NCBI GenBank assembly: GCA_945874765.1
Contig: CAMCHQ010000008.1
Span: forward strand, 62,001-126,000
Source of the DNA: an uncultured Clostridia bacterium
GTDB lineage: Bacteria; Bacillota; Clostridia; Oscillospirales; Acutalibacteraceae
DNA length: 64,000 nt
Direction of reading: 5' to 3'
Under the pieces are notes generated by a model. It ran no database searches. It was not told the origin of the DNA and saw only the letters and a list, made by a program, of their open reading frames with translations. Below, one piece after another: positions 46,742 to 56,765 of this stretch. Made by a program: the position numbers and the translations under genes. How positions within the stretch are numbered: the stretch's first letter is position 1; the number at the start of each line of letters is the position of its first letter.

Positions 46742-47560
46742 ATGAGCCTTTATGACAAAGCTAAGCAAACAGCCGATTATATTAAATCAAAAATTAATGA
46801 CATTCCGAAAACGGCAATAGTTCTCGGAAGCGGTCTCGGCCCTTTTGCAAACGAAATTGAAAAAGAATTTGAGTTTGACTATAAAGATATTCCGAATTTC
46901 CCGATATCTACGGTTCCCGGTCACGCAGGAAAACTTATTTTCGGCAAAATCGACGGTAAAAAAATAATCGCAATGCAAGGTAGATTTCATCTTTACGAGG
47001 GCTACAGCGCAGAAGAGGTAACGCTCCCCGTTCGTGTATTTCAGCTTTTAGGCGTTGAAAATTATATTGTAACAAATGCCGCAGGTGCAATAAATCTCGA
47101 TTACAAACCGGGCGATTTGATGATTATTGAGGACCACATAGGTCTGTTTTGCGAAAGTGTACTTTTCGGTCAAAATGATGACAGACTCGGCACTCGTTTT
47201 CCGTCAATGAGTGAAGCGTACAGCAAAGAGCTTATTAAAAAAGCCGAAAAGGCAGCTGAAAAATGCAGTCTTAATATCCACAAGGGTGTATATTGCTACT
47301 GCAAAGGTCCTATGTTTGAAACACCGGCGGAAATCAGATTTTTAAGAGTGGCAGGCGCAGACGCAGTCGGAATGTCAACCGTTCCCGAAGTTGTTGCCGC
47401 AGTACACGCAAAAATGAACGTTTTGGGTATTTCCTGTATGACAAATATGGCGGCAGGCATACTCGACCAACCGCTTACACATATTGAAGTTATTGAAACA
47501 GGCAAAAAGGTTGAAAAAGAATTTTCAGCCTTTATGAAAGAAGTTATAAAAGAAATATAA
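46742..47560 (+). CDS. Purine-nucleoside phosphorylase (PNP class I)
   Basis: AIVLGSGLGPFANEI; GRFHLYEGYSAEEVTLPVRV; TNAAGAIN; VAGADAVGMSTVPEV. Confidence 0.97.
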   Translation: MSLYDKAKQTADYIKSKINDIPKTAIVLGSGLGPFANEIEKEFEFDYKDIPNFPISTVPGHAGKLIFGKIDGKKIIAMQGRFHLYEGYSAEEVTLPVRVFQLLGVENYIVTNAAGAINLDYKPGDLMIIEDHIGLFCESVLFGQNDDRLGTRFPSMSEAYSKELIKKAEKAAEKCSLNIHKGVYCYCKGPMFETPAEIRFLRVAGADAVGMSTVPEVVAAVHAKMNVLGISCMTNMAAGILDQPLTHIEVIETGKKVEKEFSAFMKEVIKEI

Positions 47561-47569
47561 ATACGCAAA

Positions 47570-47610
47570 AAATCCCGTGCTCAATCTGAAGCGAACACGG
47601 GATTTTTTTA
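47570..47610. terminator. Bidirectional terminator
   Basis: AAAAAATCCCGTG...CACGGGATTTTTTT. Confidence 0.9.
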
Positions 47611-47619
47611 TACTGTTTA

Positions 47620-47991
47620 TTATAATTCAGCGATAAGCTCAACCTCACAAAGAACACCTTTAGGTAAATCTTTAACTGCTACGCATGAACGTGCAGGCTT
47701 AGAAGTGAAGTATGTGCCGTAAATTTCATTAAACTTTGCAAAATCGTTGATATCTGCAAGGAAGCAAACTGTTTTAACTACCTTGTCCATAGTAGTTCCT
47801 GCCGCTTCAACAACAGCAGTGAGGTTTTTGCAAACCTGATGTGTCTGTTCCTCAATAGTTTTAGCCTCAACAGTATTTGTTTCGGGATTAATAGCAATTT
47901 GACCTGAAGTGAAAAGCAAGCCGTTTGCCTTTACTGCCTGAGAATAAGGTCCGATTGCACCCGGTGCATTTTTTGTTGATACATATTCCAT
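47620..47991 (-). CDS. ridA: RidA family 2-iminobutanoate deaminase
   Basis: APGAIGPYSQAVKANGLLFTSGQI...TVCFLADINDFAKFNEIYGTYF..PARSCVAVKDLPKG. Confidence 0.97.
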   Translation of the reverse strand: MEYVSTKNAPGAIGPYSQAVKANGLLFTSGQIAINPETNTVEAKTIEEQTHQVCKNLTAVVEAAGTTMDKVVKTVCFLADINDFAKFNEIYGTYFTSKPARSCVAVKDLPKGVLCEVELIAEL

Positions 47992-48012
47992 AATAATAAC
48001 ATCCTCCTATAA

Positions 48013-49212
48013 TCATTCGCAAACCTCAAAGCCTGCGTCCTTAAGTGCATTTTTAATTTGAACAATATGCTGATAATTTCTTGTTTCAATTCCGATTTTA
48101 AGATAACAATCTGTAATGTTCATATCAAGGTCGGTACTGTCATAATTAACCGAAACAACGTTAGCGCCGTTATCTGCAATAACCTTACTTACGCCGAGAA
48201 GCTGACCCGGCTTATCCGAAAGGGCAATTGTGATAGATGCGCTTCTGCCGCCCATTTTAAGACCTCTTTCAATAACTCTTGAAAGAATTGTAACGTCGAT
48301 ATTACCGCCTGATACAAGACAGCAAACCTTTTTGCCCTGAATGTCAGGAATTTTGCCGTTCATAACCGCTGCAACAGGAACTGCGCCTGCGCCCTCCGAA
48401 ACAAGCTTTTGCTGCTCCATAAGAGTGAGAATTGCAAGAGCAATTTCGTCATCCGTTACCGTAAAAATACCGTCAACATACTTCTTAACAAGCTCAAATG
48501 TATTTGTACCGGGAGTTTTAACAGCGATACCGTCGGCAATAGTCTGCACATTTTCAAGTGTTTCAATCTTATCGTCCGAAATACTGTTTTTCATTGAAGG
48601 AGCGCCTGCTGCCTGAACACCGTAAACCTTGCAGTTAGGGTTAATCTGCTTAATTGTGTATGCAACGCCTGCGATAAGTCCGCCGCCGCCGATTGGAACA
48701 ACTACAGCGTCAACGTCAGGAAGCTGTTCAAGAATTTCAAGACCGATTGTGCCCTGACCTGCGATAACATCAGGGTCATTGAACGGGTGAATAAATGTAT
48801 ATCCCTTTTCCTTTTGAAGTTCAATAGCCTTATTATATGCGTCATCATAAACACCTTTTACAAGGCAAATGTCTGCACCGTAGCGCTTTGTAGCCTCAAC
48901 CTTACTGATAGGAGCGCCGTCAGGGAGACAAATAAGTGATTTAATTCCGTTTTTTGTAGCCGCAAGAGCAACACCCTGTGCATGATTACCTGCCGAGCAA
49001 GCGATAACACCCTTTTTCTTTTCCTCATCTGAAAGCTGGCTGATTTTGAAATATGAGCCTCTGACCTTGAAAGAACCGGTCACCTGCAAATTTTCCGTTT
49101 TCAAATAAACATCGCACTGTGAACTGATGTTTTTGGCACGAATTATATCAGTCTGCCTTACAACTTCCGATAAAACTCTTTTAGCCTTATAAACTCTGTC
49201 TAATGTAAGCAT
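48013..49212 (-). CDS. ilvA: Threonine ammonia-lyase
   Basis: KTENLQVTGSFKVRGS; SAGNHAQGVA; GGGGLIAGVA; C-terminal ACT domain. Confidence 0.95.
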   Translation of the reverse strand: MLTLDRVYKAKRVLSEVVRQTDIIRAKNISSQCDVYLKTENLQVTGSFKVRGSYFKISQLSDEEKKKGVIACSAGNHAQGVALAATKNGIKSLICLPDGAPISKVEATKRYGADICLVKGVYDDAYNKAIELQKEKGYTFIHPFNDPDVIAGQGTIGLEILEQLPDVDAVVVPIGGGGLIAGVAYTIKQINPNCKVYGVQAAGAPSMKNSISDDKIETLENVQTIADGIAVKTPGTNTFELVKKYVDGIFTVTDDEIALAILTLMEQQKLVSEGAGAVPVAAVMNGKIPDIQGKKVCCLVSGGNIDVTILSRVIERGLKMGGRSASITIALSDKPGQLLGVSKVIADNGANVVSVNYDSTDLDMNITDCYLKIGIETRNYQHIVQIKNALKDAGFEVCE

Positions 49213-49405
49213 ATTTTTGTCCTCTTATAAATCTTAAATAATGTTCACTCGTCATTTTACTATTATAAAGACAATTTGTCAATCACACACTTAAAATTAG
49301 TTTTTATTAATTAAATAAATTTGTTGACTTTATACACGCAATAATATAAAATTAGTTATAGTTTATCCAAACATTAAATCTGTTTTGGCAGAAAGGTTGA
49401 AAAAT

Positions 49406-50260
49406 ATGAAGATTTTTAAGAAAATATTTGCGTCTGCTTTATGCCTTATGCTTATTGTCAGCGTGTTTGCCGGCTGTTCAAAGGCAGGAGAGGCCGATAA
49501 AATAACGGATAAGACAATGCTTATTGCCTATACCGACGAGGTTGAGCCTTTCCTTTACAAAGATAAAAACGGTAAGCTTACGGGATTTGACGTTGATTTA
49601 TTCAAAAAAATCTATGATAACGTTAAAAACGATACAAAAAATTATGAATTTGTAAAAGTTGATAAGGATTACAAAGTCGGCGACGATGTCGCTTATACAG
49701 ATAAAGACGGCAACGAGTATATCGCTTACACTATGATTGGCGCAGTTAAAAAGAATGTCGGCTCGGTAAACGAAGACTTCAGCTTTACAAACGATATTAT
49801 TACAGACAGAATTATCACAGTTACAAAATCGGGCAACAATATTTCGGATTATAACGACCTTTCGGGTAAAAAACTTGCAGTAGTTACCGATATTGCAAAA
49901 GCCGCACTTGATAAAAATGCCACAATTAAAAATAACAATAAAAACATTGTTTATCCTACAATTGAGGACGCTGTTGCCGCTCTTGATCGTGGAAGTGTTG
50001 ACGCAGTTGTTACCGACGAATTCAGCTTTTCACCGCTTGAAACGGCAGAAAAATATCAAGTATTAAACGGAAGCCTTGATGAAATTTCATATGCATTTAT
50101 GTTCAAAAAAGGCGACTGGGTTGTCGATAATTGGACCGAAGCGATTTACGAGCTTAAAAGTCCGGAATACAATGACAAGGACGAGTTTACACCTATGGTT
50201 GAAAAATATTTCGGCTACAACGCTTCAAGCTTCAACTATGTTCCGTCAAAGACTAAATAA
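49406..50260 (+). CDS. Solute-binding lipoprotein (amino-acid ABC type)
   Basis: Lipobox FAGC; LIAYTDEVEPFLYKDKNGKLTGFDVDLFKKI SBP_bac_3 signature. Confidence 0.88.
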   Translation: MKIFKKIFASALCLMLIVSVFAGCSKAGEADKITDKTMLIAYTDEVEPFLYKDKNGKLTGFDVDLFKKIYDNVKNDTKNYEFVKVDKDYKVGDDVAYTDKDGNEYIAYTMIGAVKKNVGSVNEDFSFTNDIITDRIITVTKSGNNISDYNDLSGKKLAVVTDIAKAALDKNATIKNNNKNIVYPTIEDAVAALDRGSVDAVVTDEFSFSPLETAEKYQVLNGSLDEISYAFMFKKGDWVVDNWTEAIYELKSPEYNDKDEFTPMVEKYFGYNASSFNYVPSKTK

Positions 50261-50283
50261 ACATATCACTGTTGACTTTTAAT

Positions 50284-50325
50284 AAATAGATGCTCATTTG
50301 GGCATCTATTTATTTTTTTTATAAA
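50284..50325 (+). terminator. Terminator hairpin
   Basis: AAATAGATGC-tcattt-GGGCATCTATTT-ATTTTTTTT. Confidence 0.88.
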
Positions 50326-50364
50326 AAAATTCCCCCAACTATGTTGGAGGAGTCATACAAAATA

Positions 50365-51252
50365 TCAGAGCTTAGCCGCTTTTGCAAGGGCTTCCTTTTC
50401 AGCCTTACGCTGAGCTCTTTTTTTCTTTGCCTTGTAGCCCATAAGCTTATCAAGATATTCATCGGGTGTTGTGCACGAACCGAGAGTAACTGTAGACGAA
50501 CCGTAAATTCCGTGGAAATCGGAACCGCCTGTCATAAGAAGCTTATGCTTTTTACAAATACTGCCGAGCATTTCAACATCAGCATCGGTAGCTGACGGGT
50601 GCCAAACCTCAATTCCGTCAAGCCCCATTTCGATATAATCGTCAATCTCATCAAAATTATTAAGAAATGCAGGGTGAGCAAGAACGGCGATACCGCCTGC
50701 GCCGTGAATTTCGTCAATAACCTCTTTAACATCGGGATATTTGGTAGGAGCTAAAAGATTTGTTTCGCTGTCAGGTGAGAAAAGTGCAGTATAAAGGTCA
50801 CCAAAAATCTGGTCTGTATATCCGGCGTCCATAAGAGCGTGCATAATATGCTGCTTATAAAGGTTAGTTGAACCGGAAGCGTGACTGATGATAAATTCGG
50901 TAGAAATAGGAAATCTTGCCGCAACTTTAAGCATCATTATTTGACCTGCTCTTTTACGTGCAACCGAGGTGCGCTTGCAAAGCCCCTCAAGCCTGTCCGG
51001 TGTATCGGCGAGATAGCAAAGAATGTGAACCTTTTTGCCCGCATTATTATCAAATGCAGAAAGTTCCACACCCGGAATAACGTTTACGCCGTAGCGCTTA
51101 CCGATAACCTGTCCTCTAACTGTACCTGCAAGACAATCGTGGTCTGTTATGGCAATAGTTTCAATACCGCTCTTTTGAGCTATAACAATAAGGTCTTCTA
51201 TACCAACAGATCCGTCGCTGAGTTTTGTATGACAATGCAAATCTGCTGCCAT
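50365..51252 (-). CDS. PHP-domain phosphoesterase
   Basis: ADLHCHTKLSDGS; AITDHDCLAG; LAHPAFL; GGSDFHG. Confidence 0.95.
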   Translation of the reverse strand: MAADLHCHTKLSDGSVGIEDLIVIAQKSGIETIAITDHDCLAGTVRGQVIGKRYGVNVIPGVELSAFDNNAGKKVHILCYLADTPDRLEGLCKRTSVARKRAGQIMMLKVAARFPISTEFIISHASGSTNLYKQHIMHALMDAGYTDQIFGDLYTALFSPDSETNLLAPTKYPDVKEVIDEIHGAGGIAVLAHPAFLNNFDEIDDYIEMGLDGIEVWHPSATDADVEMLGSICKKHKLLMTGGSDFHGIYGSSTVTLGSCTTPDEYLDKLMGYKAKKKRAQRKAEKEALAKAAKL

Positions 51253-51470
51253 AACAATCTCCTTTCAATTTAATAGACATTTTAAGCTGCCTATAATGTA
51301 TTTAGGGTAATAACTGCAGATTAATTATCTTAACTGTAACTACATATATTACAGCGGGTAAAATAGCAGTTTATCCCTCAACATATAGGATAACACAGTT
51401 TTTTTCTTTTTTCAAGTTTATTTTAGACAATTATTTACTTTTTTAACAACTATTTGTAAAAAATAACATT

Positions 51471-52019
51471 TCAGGCATAAAATTCTTTAAGCACTCTTGC
51501 AAGACGGCTTATCGGCAAACCGACAACGTTAAAATAATCTCCATCGATTTTTTCGACAAGAAGTGAGCCCTTGCCCTGAATACCGTAAGCGCCTGCCTTG
51601 TCAAACGGTTCACCGCTTGATATATAGTTTTCAATTTCCTTATCGTCAAGGTCAAAAAACTTAACTTTCGTTTGAACGCTGAATGTTATTTCTTTATCAT
51701 TTTTAATAACGGTCACACCCGTAAACACGCTGTGCTCTTTACCGCTTAAATTTTTAAGCATTGAAAAAGCGTCGTCTTTATCCTTAGGCTTGCCCAAAAT
51801 TTTGCCGTCAATTGCAACAACGGTATCTGCGCCGATAACAATTTTTCCGCTTTCTCTAAACGGTCGAGCCTTGATTTTCGATAAATATTCAACCGCCTTA
51901 TCAGGTTCAATACCGCTTGGAAGCGTTTCGTCAACTTCTGCGCTGTCAACGGTAAAATCATCTGTTATAAGTGATAAAAGTTCTTTTCGCCTCGGCGATT
52001 TTGAAGCTAAAATAATCAT
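51471..52019 (-). CDS. maf: Maf family nucleotide pyrophosphatase
   Basis: IILASKSPRRKELLSLI; GADTVVAIDGKILGKPKD; FDKAGAYGIQG. Confidence 0.97.
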   Translation of the reverse strand: MIILASKSPRRKELLSLITDDFTVDSAEVDETLPSGIEPDKAVEYLSKIKARPFRESGKIVIGADTVVAIDGKILGKPKDKDDAFSMLKNLSGKEHSVFTGVTVIKNDKEITFSVQTKVKFFDLDDKEIENYISSGEPFDKAGAYGIQGKGSLLVEKIDGDYFNVVGLPISRLARVLKEFYA

Positions 52020-54019
52020 TATAAAGTACCTCTTTGATAAAGTCCTCTTGTATATTTAAAATCGGGCTTGGCACCGCTTTCATAAAGAGAAATAACGTTT
52101 TCAACCTGTTTTTTGCCCTCGATTGAAAAATAAAAATGGATAAAATCGGTCTTTACCTCATCAAGCCTGTCAAGCATGTAAAGCGGATGACAATTAAGCA
52201 TTTCAACGCACGGAAAATCACTGCACATAACCGGAAATTCCATACCCTTTCTGTCCGTAAGACTTCCGTGCTTATTACATTCATAACAGCCTATATCGTT
52301 TTTGACGGGACAATTTCTTGTAAGCATAAGCGGTAAATATCCGTAAACGAGCATACCCTTGTCACGTGCGTTAATATTATTAATCTGCGCCTGCGTAAGT
52401 TCAAATGACAAAATCGGGCGGTCAATTTGATTAGCCGAAAGCGAGTTGAACACGTTAAGCCCAAAATCGCCGTAAACCTCAAATCCCATATCCCTGCAAA
52501 GAGTATAAGAGCCGATATTTCCGCAAAGCGCTTTTGATACGCCCGCCTTTTTCAGCTTTTCAAGCCTTGATTTAAGCTCATTTTCCATACCGAAAAGCCC
52601 TCTCGGCAAAACAACCCCTGCCCTGTTATCAACAAAATCTTCAAGCGACGAATTAACGGGAATAAACACACGTTCAAACGGGTGGTTATCGGGTATTTGG
52701 TCCGCATTTGAAAACGAAGCCGTCAAATACTGCTTATCGGGTTTATTATAATTAGGTAAAGAAATATCAAAAGGCTTAAATTCAAGTCTGATTTTTTCCT
52801 GCTCGTCAAGTTTTGAAACGGCATTTCTTCGCATTTCATTAATCTTTGAAGCCGGAAGAATAAGACCGTTGTCAAGATTTATTTCGATATTTTTCGCAAA
52901 ATACTGAGTACCGCCGAATTTGGAAAGTCTTTCTTTTAAACTTTCCTCACTCATAGGCTTATTTATTGCCTTTTCGGGCATATCGCCGATAATTTTAACT
53001 TCTTTTTTATCGCTTTTTGCAATCAACACCGCTTTCTCGTTTTCACGGCAGGTAAAGGATATATCAAGAGGTATTAAAGGCGTTTCTTTCTCGTAATTTC
53101 TTGCAATTTCTTTTAAAACATTATTGGCGGCGACAACGTCTTCCTTTTGCCTTGTGCCAAACATATTTTTGCCGAGTTTTGAATTGAGATATCCGTCCGT
53201 AAAACCGCTTCGTGAAAAAACACTTCTTAGCATAAATTCGTCACTCGGTGAATATTTACCGTCAATCGCCTTTTTAACCGCACTTACAGCCGCCGAAACA
53301 TACTCCGGTCTTTTCATTCTGCCCTCGATTTTAAGGCTTGTTATTCCGTCAAGCTTTGAAAGTTCACCTATAAGGCTTAAATCTTTAAGCGATAAGGCGT
53401 GAGTTGCATTTCCGCCTGCAGTAAACGGCAAACGGCACGGCTGGGCGCAAAGTCCCCTGTTTCCGCTTCTCGAGCCGATAACGCTTGAAAGATAGCATTG
53501 ACCCGATACAGACATACAAAGTGCACCGTGAACAAAAAGTTCAAGTTCCAAATCCGTGCTTTCTCTTATCTCCTTAATTTCATCAAGGCTCATTTCCCTG
53601 GGCAAAACGATACGTGAAAAGCCCATTTCCTTTGCCGCTTTTGCACCGGCAGGGCTCATAATACTCATTTGTGTTGAACCGTGAAGCCTTGCACTCGGGA
53701 AATGTTCTTTAATCATTTTTGCAACGCCGATATCCTGAACGATAAATGCGTCAACTCCGCACAAAAGCGCTTGCTTAACGGTATCATACGCCTTTTTCAT
53801 TTCGTCATCACGCACAAGAATATTAAGCGTCAAATAAACCTTGACGCCGTGGCTGTGACAATAATTTATTGCATTTTTTAATTCTTCATTATCAAAATTG
53901 CCGGCATTGCGCCTGGCATTAAAGGATTTACCGCCAAGATAAATCGCATTAGCACCACTGCGCACACCGGCAATCAGCGACTCCATACTACCAGCAGGAG
54001 CCAAAATTTCAAAATTCAT
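52019..54019 (-). CDS. U32 family peptidase (with DUF3656-like insert/C-terminus)
   Basis: FEILAPAGSMESLIAGVRSGANAIYLGG; LELFVHGALCMSVSGQCYLSS; GNRGLCAQPCR. Confidence 0.95.
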   Translation of the reverse strand: MNFEILAPAGSMESLIAGVRSGANAIYLGGKSFNARRNAGNFDNEELKNAINYCHSHGVKVYLTLNILVRDDEMKKAYDTVKQALLCGVDAFIVQDIGVAKMIKEHFPSARLHGSTQMSIMSPAGAKAAKEMGFSRIVLPREMSLDEIKEIRESTDLELELFVHGALCMSVSGQCYLSSVIGSRSGNRGLCAQPCRLPFTAGGNATHALSLKDLSLIGELSKLDGITSLKIEGRMKRPEYVSAAVSAVKKAIDGKYSPSDEFMLRSVFSRSGFTDGYLNSKLGKNMFGTRQKEDVVAANNVLKEIARNYEKETPLIPLDISFTCRENEKAVLIAKSDKKEVKIIGDMPEKAINKPMSEESLKERLSKFGGTQYFAKNIEINLDNGLILPASKINEMRRNAVSKLDEQEKIRLEFKPFDISLPNYNKPDKQYLTASFSNADQIPDNHPFERVFIPVNSSLEDFVDNRAGVVLPRGLFGMENELKSRLEKLKKAGVSKALCGNIGSYTLCRDMGFEVYGDFGLNVFNSLSANQIDRPILSFELTQAQINNINARDKGMLVYGYLPLMLTRNCPVKNDIGCYECNKHGSLTDRKGMEFPVMCSDFPCVEMLNCHPLYMLDRLDEVKTDFIHFYFSIEGKKQVENVISLYESGAKPDFKYTRGLYQRGTL

Positions 54020-54043
54020 AATTTTCTCTCAATAAATAAAAAT

Positions 54044-54430
54044 TTATTTTGCTGCAAGCTTATCCCTTAAATCGGAAATTTCACGGTTGAGGCGCTCGAC
54101 CTCACGTCTTGCAACGTCGACCTCCATCCTTGCCCTGGCGCTGTCCTCAAGATAATCCTTGATTTGAGCACGAAGATTATCGGCAGATGCAGTAGCCTTT
54201 TTGCTTGCATCGGCATTGTCAAGCGCAACAAGAACAGCCGCCTGAGTCATTGAAAGAGACGGATTTGAATTGATAATAGCTCTCATATTTTCGCTGATTT
54301 CATCAGCAAGAGCCTCAACATATTCAGCCTCATCCTCAGTTACGATTGTATAGCTTGCGCCGCCTATTTTTACATGAACCTTATTTTTTGTCATAATCTT
54401 TACACCTTCAAAAAATCGATATATTTCCAA
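54044..54430 (-). CDS. zapA: Cell division protein ZapA
   Basis: KNKVHVKIGGASYTIVTEDEAEYVEALADEISENMR; coiled-coil C-terminus; track start may be extended (M at KNKVHV likely). Confidence 0.85.
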   Translation of the reverse strand: MEIYRFFEGVKIMTKNKVHVKIGGASYTIVTEDEAEYVEALADEISENMRAIINSNPSLSMTQAAVLVALDNADASKKATASADNLRAQIKDYLEDSARARMEVDVARREVERLNREISDLRDKLAAK

Positions 54431-54572
54431 AAAATCGACATATTTCTACTCAATAAGTATATCAACAATCACGATAATTGTCAACGTGAATAAATGACAA
54501 GTTTTCTAAAATTTAACAAAAGTTTAGAATATTTTTATTGATATAAAAGCGAAAGTATATTAAAATAGCATT

Positions 54573-55070
54573 GTGGGAAATATGGAGGCATTAAAATTGG
54601 ACGAATTTAACGCAAGCAAAATAGGCTCAAATTTAATAGCGGTTTCAAACTTTTACGACCATCGTGCAACGGAAATACAAAAAAAGACATATCCTAATTC
54701 ATCAGGAGCCGCAAACGGTTATATCATATCCTACCTTTGCGAAAACGAGGATAAAAACATTTTCCAAAGAGATATTGAACGTGAATTTGATTTAAGCCGT
54801 TCCACCGTTTCAACAATTCTCAAGCAACTTGAAAGTGACGGTTTGATTGAAAGAAAAAGCGTTATTATTGACGCAAGGCTTAAAAAGGTTGTTCCCACAC
54901 CTGCGGCAAAAATGATTAACGAAGCCTGCTCAAAAGAAATTACGCATTTTTTCTATGACCTTGCAAGTAATCTGAGCGATGAAGAGGTAAATACGTTTAT
55001 CAAGGTTCTTGACACTATGAAAAAGAACAGTGAAAGAATACGTAACGATTTATCACGTGATATATTTTAA
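54573..55070 (+). CDS. MarR family transcriptional regulator
   Basis: IFQRDIEREFDLSRSTVSTILKQLESDGLIERKSVIIDARLKKVVPT. Confidence 0.95.
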   Translation: MGNMEALKLDEFNASKIGSNLIAVSNFYDHRATEIQKKTYPNSSGAANGYIISYLCENEDKNIFQRDIEREFDLSRSTVSTILKQLESDGLIERKSVIIDARLKKVVPTPAAKMINEACSKEITHFFYDLASNLSDEEVNTFIKVLDTMKKNSERIRNDLSRDIF

Positions 55071-55091
55071 TTAAAACCGATTAGTTAATAA

Positions 55092-55122
55092 GACTGTCAT
55101 AAACGGCAGTCTTATTTTTATT
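55092..55122 (+). terminator. Terminator hairpin
   Basis: AAGACTGtcataaaCGGCAGTCTT-ATTTTTATT. Confidence 0.8.
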
Positions 55123-55265
55123 ACATTTGTTGCATAAATGTAATAAAATTATAATATTTATTTTATAGACAAGTATTAATTAATATGTTATTATATATAA
55201 GTTAATATGAGATTTTACGGCTTAATAAATCTCATATATTTTGGGTTTTTACACGAGGGTTTTAT

Positions 55266-56765
55266 ATGAGTGACTATAAAATAAACATAGTCAATTTGAA
55301 TGTGACGAACAATTATGTTGAAATGACCGTTGAGCTTGAGGGCGGTAAGGAACTTTACTATCCGAGAATTTCTGCCTGCTTTTACGGTGAAAACGACAAC
55401 AGAATTTTGCCTATGGATTTGAAATCCTGCGACAAAAACAAAGCGGTTGCAATCGGCATTTTTGACACTCCTTTTTTGTTTTACAATGACAGCAGAAGTC
55501 AAAATGTAAGAGTTGATTTTCTTTTCAGCGACGGCAGAGGCGAAAACATTATTATCAAGCCGGAGAAGGAAATAATCATTCCTATAAAAAAGAAAAACAA
55601 ACTTGCGCATTTCTTTTCAAGCAGTAAAAGAGAACGTTCAAAAATGATTGTTACGGCTTTGATGTCCGCATTGTTTTTGCCGTACCGTAAAATGAAAGTT
55701 CAGCCTAACAAGGTTACTTTTTTATCAAATCGTTCAGACAGATTGACGGGAAATATCAAAGCGGTCTTTTTTGAAATGACCAAAATTGAAAATATAGACA
55801 TAACCGTGCTTTGCAAAAAAGGCGGATTAAAGGCGAATTTGCCGAATTTATTCAAATTCTTTAAACTTTATGCCACAAGTTCGGTGGTATTTGTTGATGA
55901 CTACTATCATTTCCTTTCTTATTTAAAGAAAAAAGATGACGTTAAACTTATTCAGCTTTGGCACGCCTGCGGTGCGTTTAAAACCTTTGGATTTTCAAGG
56001 CTCGGACGTGACAGTTATCTTCGCCAAAGTTCCCCTAACCACAGGCAGTACGACTACGTTGTTGTAAGTTCAAATGAAGTTATACCTTATTATGCCGAGG
56101 GTTTCGGCGTTGCAATGGATAAGGTTATCGCTTTAGGTTCTCCCCGTTGCGACGTGCTTGAAAACGAGGATTACAAAAAGAGATTTAAGAAAAGATTTTA
56201 TAAAGAAAATCCCGAGCTTAAAGATAAGAAAATACTTTTATTTGCTCCTACTTTCCGTGGCGGCGGTATGGGAAATTGCTTCTATCCCGTTGAAAAGTTT
56301 GAGGTTGACAAAATATTTGACAATATTGACGACGACTGGGTAATTGCTGTTAAAATGCACCCTTATCTTTCAGAGCGTCCGACTTGCAGTGACAAATATA
56401 AAGACAGGCTTATTGACCTGACCTCAAAATATGATGTAAACGACCTTTTATTTATAACCGATTTACTCGTAACGGACTATTCAAGTGTAATTTTTGAAGC
56501 GTCTATTGTTGACGTGCCTATGTTGTTTTTCGCTTTTGACCTTAACGAATACAGCAGGGACAGGGATTTTTATTGCAACTTTGCTTCCTTTGTTCCGGGT
56601 AAGATTGTTTTGAATACCGACGAAATGATTGATTCTATCAACAATGAGGATTACAATCAGGAACTTGTCAAACCGTTTAGGAAAAGATATTTCGGCACTA
56701 AGACAGGTGAAGCAACCAAGAATGTTGTTGAATTTACAAAGGAGCTTTTAGATAATAATGTTTGA
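55266..56765 (+). CDS. CDP-glycerol/ribitol glycero(ribitol)phosphotransferase family (TagF/TarL-like)
   Basis: KLIQLWHACGAFKTFGFSRLG; LLFAPTFRG; LLVTDYSSVIFEAS. Confidence 0.95.
   Translation: MSDYKINIVNLNVTNNYVEMTVELEGGKELYYPRISACFYGENDNRILPMDLKSCDKNKAVAIGIFDTPFLFYNDSRSQNVRVDFLFSDGRGENIIIKPEKEIIIPIKKKNKLAHFFSSSKRERSKMIVTALMSALFLPYRKMKVQPNKVTFLSNRSDRLTGNIKAVFFEMTKIENIDITVLCKKGGLKANLPNLFKFFKLYATSSVVFVDDYYHFLSYLKKKDDVKLIQLWHACGAFKTFGFSRLGRDSYLRQSSPNHRQYDYVVVSSNEVIPYYAEGFGVAMDKVIALGSPRCDVLENEDYKKRFKKRFYKENPELKDKKILLFAPTFRGGGMGNCFYPVEKFEVDKIFDNIDDDWVIAVKMHPYLSERPTCSDKYKDRLIDLTSKYDVNDLLFITDLLVTDYSSVIFEASIVDVPMLFFAFDLNEYSRDRDFYCNFASFVPGKIVLNTDEMIDSINNEDYNQELVKPFRKRYFGTKTGEATKNVVEFTKELLDNNV

Noticed and set aside
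51255-51465. Possible structured leader upstream of the PHP gene / downstream of nothing obvious
   Set aside because: No motif match to T-box or other riboswitch that I could support
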